In this document: positions 60,848 to 64,000 of the stretch, one piece after another
Layout: the number at the start of each line of letters is the position of its first letter
Position numbering within the stretch: the stretch's first letter is position 1
Assembly (NCBI GenBank): GCA_038231575.1
Contig: JBBRLB010000006.1
Coordinates: 12,111-76,110 of the forward strand
Source: CAITWF01 sp038231575
GTDB lineage: Bacteria > Verrucomicrobiota > Verrucomicrobiia > Opitutales > Opitutaceae
DNA length: 64,000 nt
Direction: 5' to 3'
The notes under the pieces: model-generated
Told to the model about the DNA's origin: nothing
The model's input: the letters and a program-made list of their open reading frames with translations, nothing else
Database searches by the model: none
Translations under genes and position numbers: made by a program

Positions 60848-62029
60848 ATGCCCGACTCACCCCCAGTCCCCACCCCTGTTGCCAAAGTCAAAAAATCCGT
60901 CGCGCTTTCCGGCGTCGTCGCGGGCAACACCGCGATCTGCACCGTCGGCCACTCGGGCAACGATCTGCACTACCGCGGCTACGACATCGCCGATCTCGCG
61001 CGCGGCGCGACCTTCGAGGAAGTCGCCTACCTGCTCATTCACGAGCGGCTGCCCAACGCCGCGGAACTCGCCGCCTACCGCACGAAGCTCATCAATCTTC
61101 GCGGCCTCCCCGCCGCGCTCCGCGCCGTGCTCGAGCAAATCCCCGCCAGCGCGCACCCGATGGACGTCCTGCGCACCGGTTGCTCCACGCTTGGCACGCT
61201 CGAGTCGGAAAAGCTTCCCGAGTCCGGCGCGGGCGTCGGCTCCGCACCCGGCGCGCGCGAGCTCGCCGATCGGCTCGTCGCCGCGTTTCCCTCGATGCTG
61301 CTCTACTGGCACCATTTCTCGACGCACGGCACGCGTATCCGCACCGAGACCGCCGACGATTCCGTCGCCGCTCATTTCCTCCATCTGCTCCATCAGCGCC
61401 CGGCGTCCGCTTCGCACATCCGCGCGCTTGATCGCTCGCTGATTCTCTACGCCGAGCATGAATTCAACGCCTCCACGTTCGCCGCACGCGTCATCGCCGG
61501 CACCGCGACGGATTTTTATTCCGCGATCACCGGCGCGATCGGTGCGCTCCGCGGCCCCAAGCACGGCGGCGCCAACGAGGTCGCCTACGACATTCAGCAA
61601 CGCTACGCCACGCCCGACGCCGCCGAGGCCGATCTCCGCGCCCGCCTTGCACGCAAGGAAATCGTCATCGGCTTCGGCCATCCCGTTTACACCGTCAGCG
61701 ATCCGCGCAACGCGATCATCAAGGACATCGCTAAAAATCTCTGCGCCGAGACGGGCAACACCAATCTCTTCGCCATCGCCGAGCGCATCGAGACGCTGAT
61801 GTGGGCCGAGAAAAGAATGTTTCCGAATCTCGATTGGTTCAGCGCCGTCGCGTATCACGAGATGGGGGTGCCCACGCTGATGTTCACGCCGCTCTTCGTG
61901 ATGGCGCGCACCGCCGGCTGGGCCGCGCACATCATCGAACAGCGCATCGACGGCAAAATCATCCGCCCCTCCGCCAACTACACCGGTCCCGACGATCGGC
62001 CGCTCCCATCAATCGATCAGCGGAGTTAA
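60848..62029 (+). CDS. prpC: 2-methylcitrate synthase
   Basis: The 393-residue protein belongs to the citrate synthase family: LHYRGYDIADLARGATFEEVAYLL near the N-terminus, GPKHGGANEVAYDI with the first catalytic His, IGFGHPVYTVSDPR with the second, and late NLDWFSAVAYHEMGVP. Short length without the N-terminal extension of GltA and its place between prpB and prpD identify it as PrpC, condensing propionyl-CoA with oxaloacetate. The start follows the AT-rich inverted repeat; ACCTCCC gives no strong Shine-Dalgarno. Confidence 0.93.
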   Translation: MPDSPPVPTPVAKVKKSVALSGVVAGNTAICTVGHSGNDLHYRGYDIADLARGATFEEVAYLLIHERLPNAAELAAYRTKLINLRGLPAALRAVLEQIPASAHPMDVLRTGCSTLGTLESEKLPESGAGVGSAPGARELADRLVAAFPSMLLYWHHFSTHGTRIRTETADDSVAAHFLHLLHQRPASASHIRALDRSLILYAEHEFNASTFAARVIAGTATDFYSAITGAIGALRGPKHGGANEVAYDIQQRYATPDAAEADLRARLARKEIVIGFGHPVYTVSDPRNAIIKDIAKNLCAETGNTNLFAIAERIETLMWAEKRMFPNLDWFSAVAYHEMGVPTLMFTPLFVMARTAGWAAHIIEQRIDGKIIRPSANYTGPDDRPLPSIDQRS

Positions 62030-62109
62030 GCGCCAAGACGCCAAGTCGCTAAGTTCGATCGCAAAGAAATTCCTCCTTCCGATCTTTGCGCCTTCGCGTC
62101 TTCGCGCTT
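62028..62109. repeat. Inverted repeat between prpC and prpD
   Basis: The arms 62028-62053 (AAGCGCCAAGACGCCAAGTC...) and 62084-62109 (...TTCGCGTCTTCGCGCTT) are complementary at about 22 of 26 positions, with a 30-base loop. The first arm starts in the prpC stop codon and the second ends 13 bases before the prpD ATG. It is a repeat of the CGCCAAGACGCC type. Confidence 0.75.
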
Positions 62110-62122
62110 CAAAATCATCCTC

Positions 62123-63607
62123 ATGAGTTCCCATATTTCGAACGTCCGCCCGCCCGCCGACCAGCTTCTCGCCGAGATCGCCGACTACGCGCTGAATTTC
62201 TCCACGCCGTCCGACGAAGCCCTCGACACCGCGCGCTGGTGCCTCCTCGACACGCTCGCGTGCGGCATCATGGCCCTGAAATATCCCGCGTGCACGAAGC
62301 TCCTCGGCCCCGTCGTCCCCGGCACCACGATCGAAAACGGCGCGCGTGTCCCCGGCACCAGCTACGAACTCGATCCGGTGCAGGCCGCGTTCAACATCGG
62401 CACGATCGTCCGCTGGCTCGACTTCAACGACACCTGGCTCGCCGCCGAGTGGGGTCACCCCTCCGACAATCTCGGCGCGATCCTCGCCGTCGCCGACTGG
62501 ATTTCGCGCAACAAAGCCGCGAACGCGAAGCTGTCAGCGTTCAGCTCTCCGCTCTCAGCTCTCGACTCTCTGCCCGCCCCGACCGTCCGCGACATCCTCG
62601 TCGCGATGGTGAAGGCCCACGAAATTCAAGGCGTCCTCGCGCTCGAAAATTCCTTCAACCGCGTTGGCCTCGATCACGTGCTGCTCGTTCGCATCGCCTC
62701 CACCGCCGTCGCCACCGCGATGCTCGGCGGCACGCGCGAACAGATCATCAACGCCCTTTCGCACGCGTGGCTCGACGGCTCCGCGCTCCGCACCTACCGC
62801 CACGCGCCAAACACCGGCTCGCGCAAATCCTGGGCCGCGGGCGACGCCACCAGCCGCGCCGTCCGTCTCGCCCTCATCGCGATGACCGGCGAGATGGGCT
62901 ACCCCTCCGTCCTCACCGCGAAGACCTGGGGCTTCCAAGACGTCTCGTTCAAGAGCAACGCCGTCAAACTCGCGCGCCCGCTCGGCAGCTATGTGATGGA
63001 GCAAATCCTCTTCAAGATTTCATTCCCCGCCGAATTTCACGCGCAGACCGCCGTCGAATGCGCCGTCACCCTTCATCCACTCGTCAAAGATCGCCTCGAC
63101 GTCATCGCGCGCATCGAACTCACCACGCACGAATCCGCCATCCGCATCATCGACAAGACCGGCCCGCTGAATAACCCCGCCGACCGCGACCACTGCCTGC
63201 AATACATGACCGCCATCGGCCTCATCCACGGCAATCTCACCGCCGAACATTACGAGGACAGCGCCGCCGCCGACCCGCGCATCGACGCCCTCCGCGCGAA
63301 GATGGTCGTAACCGAGGACAAATCCTATTCCCGCGACTACCTCGACGCCGACAAACGCTCCATCGCCAACGCCGTCCAAATCTTTTTCACCGACGGCTCA
63401 AAAACGGACCGCATCGAAGTCCACTTCCCCATCGGCCACCGCCGCCGCCGCAAAGAAGGAATTCCCATCCTTCAACAAAAAGCCGCCACCGCCTTCGCGG
63501 CGCACTACGGCAATTCAAAGTCTGACCAACTCGCGTCATTCTTCACCGACCGCTCGAAACTCGAAGCAGTGCAGGCGCACGAGTTTTTTGTGGGCTTCAA
63601 GATGTGA
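62123..63607 (+). CDS. prpD: 2-methylcitrate dehydratase
   Basis: The 494-residue protein is a PrpD of the MmgE/PrpD family, with RWLDFNDTWLAAEWGHPSDN, MVKAHEIQGVLALENSFNRVG, RTYRHAPNTGSRKSWAAGDATSRAVRLAL, FKISFPAEFHAQTAVECA and GPLNNPADRDHCLQYM. It dehydrates 2-methylcitrate to methylaconitate. An aconitase would complete the cycle and is not in the window. Residues 137-150 (LSAFSSPLSALDSL) have no counterpart in the PrpD sequences I recall and are encoded by a CAGCTCTC-type repeat at 62531-62572. Confidence 0.94.
   Translation: MSSHISNVRPPADQLLAEIADYALNFSTPSDEALDTARWCLLDTLACGIMALKYPACTKLLGPVVPGTTIENGARVPGTSYELDPVQAAFNIGTIVRWLDFNDTWLAAEWGHPSDNLGAILAVADWISRNKAANAKLSAFSSPLSALDSLPAPTVRDILVAMVKAHEIQGVLALENSFNRVGLDHVLLVRIASTAVATAMLGGTREQIINALSHAWLDGSALRTYRHAPNTGSRKSWAAGDATSRAVRLALIAMTGEMGYPSVLTAKTWGFQDVSFKSNAVKLARPLGSYVMEQILFKISFPAEFHAQTAVECAVTLHPLVKDRLDVIARIELTTHESAIRIIDKTGPLNNPADRDHCLQYMTAIGLIHGNLTAEHYEDSAAADPRIDALRAKMVVTEDKSYSRDYLDADKRSIANAVQIFFTDGSKTDRIEVHFPIGHRRRRKEGIPILQQKAATAFAAHYGNSKSDQLASFFTDRSKLEAVQAHEFFVGFKM
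62531..62572. repeat. Repeat tract inside prpD coding sequence
   Basis: The stretch contains TCAGCTCTC-like units in series (TCAGCGTTCAGCTCTCC, GCTCTCAGCTCTCGACTCTC), resembling intergenic direct repeats such as the heptamer array at 53050. It is a multiple of three long and is translated as a Ser/Leu/Ala-rich insert between two conserved blocks. Confidence 0.6.
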
Positions 63608-63646
63608 AAGGCTGACCATTCCGTCTAGGCATATCCTTCGAACGAA

Positions 63647-63898
63647 ATGCTCCCAACATCATTTACCTTCGATGATGCAGCTCAGGCACTGCGAGAGTTG
63701 AAAGACTGTTCCAATGACTTACTGGGGTCTGACAGCACGACCTTTCGGAATAACTTGTGGCAGCTCGTTTCGTTGCAGCGCACGAATCCGTTGTTCGTTC
63801 ACTTGTTCGGCGAAGAGCTGAAAGCGTCCAACATACGACTTTGGTTTCAGAATATGCGTTTGACGGGGACGCGGGATTCGGGCCGGGCAGAGTGTTAG
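63647..63898 (+). CDS. Hypothetical protein, possibly truncated at its 3' end
   Basis: An 83-residue frame of noticeably lower GC than its surroundings. It encodes FTFDDAAQALRELKDCSNDLLGSDSTTFRNNLWQLVSLQ, a likely helical start with good protein character through LWFQNMRLTG. The last ten residues (TRDSGRAEC) are in GC-rich sequence of different style, as if a longer gene had been cut by insertion of the DNA that follows. I do not recognise the family. Probably acquired. Confidence 0.5.
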   Translation: MLPTSFTFDDAAQALRELKDCSNDLLGSDSTTFRNNLWQLVSLQRTNPLFVHLFGEELKASNIRLWFQNMRLTGTRDSGRAEC

Positions 63899-63938
63899 TC
63901 CGGGAGGTTGGTTAATATGGCGGACGGAGGTGGGGTTG

Positions 63939-63987
63939 TCGATCCCTCGCGGAGGCCGGCCGTAGGCCGACCGGAGCGAGGGATCGA
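63939..63987. repeat. Large hairpin element at the right edge
   Basis: TCGATCCCTCGC (63939-63950) and GCGAGGGATCGA (63976-63987) form a perfect 12-bp stem. The 25-base loop contains a second stem, CGGCC-GTA-GGCCG (63957-63969), extended by GG/CC past one mismatch. It is far stronger than a normal terminator and has no T-run, so it looks like a mobile palindromic element. Confidence 0.75.
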
Positions 63988-64000
63988 GGGAGGGAGCTGC

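Overview
The window is chromosomal DNA of a high-GC Gram-negative bacterium. Three large TonB-dependent receptors with LEKFEVTGS-type N-termini, a small porin-like protein, secreted S9 peptidases, membrane-fused sigma factors, a homospermidine synthase/ornithine decarboxylase pair and GTP-dependent PEP carboxykinase together fit Verrucomicrobiota, most likely an Opitutaceae-like organism. That placement is inference from gene content; there is no rRNA gene here to confirm it. I saw no tRNA, rRNA, CRISPR array, intact insertion sequence or prophage.

Layout. 0-13 kb: arginine biosynthesis spread over both strands (argG cut by the left edge; argB-argD-argF on the minus strand; argJ divergent; argC further on), interrupted by a pseudopilin gene, an unusual sigma-factor/membrane fusion gene flanked by a second decayed copy of the argJ 3' end, a lower-GC orphan membrane gene, and a two-gene homospermidine operon that would use the ornithine made next door. 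12.8-17 kb: porin-like protein, ribosomal proteins L13/S9, DUF423 protein, CCA-adding-type enzyme and MOSC protein. 17-31.6 kb: a peptide-scavenging region with three TonB-dependent receptors and two tandem secreted prolyl-oligopeptidase-family enzymes; the receptors share an unusual CA-rich leader in place of a Shine-Dalgarno sequence. 31.7-39.5 kb: xdhC plus a MobA-like nucleotidyltransferase, purE, an MFS carrier, a lipoprotein cyclophilin, and a sigma factor/membrane protein/bactofilin-like-RDD operon. 39.7-42.7 kb: bifunctional proline dehydrogenase/P5C dehydrogenase. 43-49 kb: an amino-acid-type catabolic locus (D-aminoacylase-like amidohydrolase, beta-keto acid cleavage enzyme, RpiR regulator, class III aminotransferase) ending in a fossil of a thiolase gene. 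49-59 kb: PEP carboxykinase, cation efflux, ACT protein, DUF3299 protein, oxidoreductase, sulfatase, and an FtsX/MacB-type ABC exporter. 59.9-63.6 kb: a prpBCD methylcitrate cycle operon for propionyl-CoA. The right end holds a lower-GC ORF that may be truncated, next to a large hairpin.

How it works together. Carbon and nitrogen from imported peptides (receptors plus S9 peptidases), proline (PutA), N-acylated amino acids (44-49 kb locus) and propionate (prp) would enter central metabolism, with PEP carboxykinase available for gluconeogenesis. Ornithine from the arginine pathway can be drawn off to putrescine and homospermidine. Most intergenic gaps carry inverted-repeat elements, and two such repeats appear to have been absorbed in frame into the coding sequences of putA and prpD.
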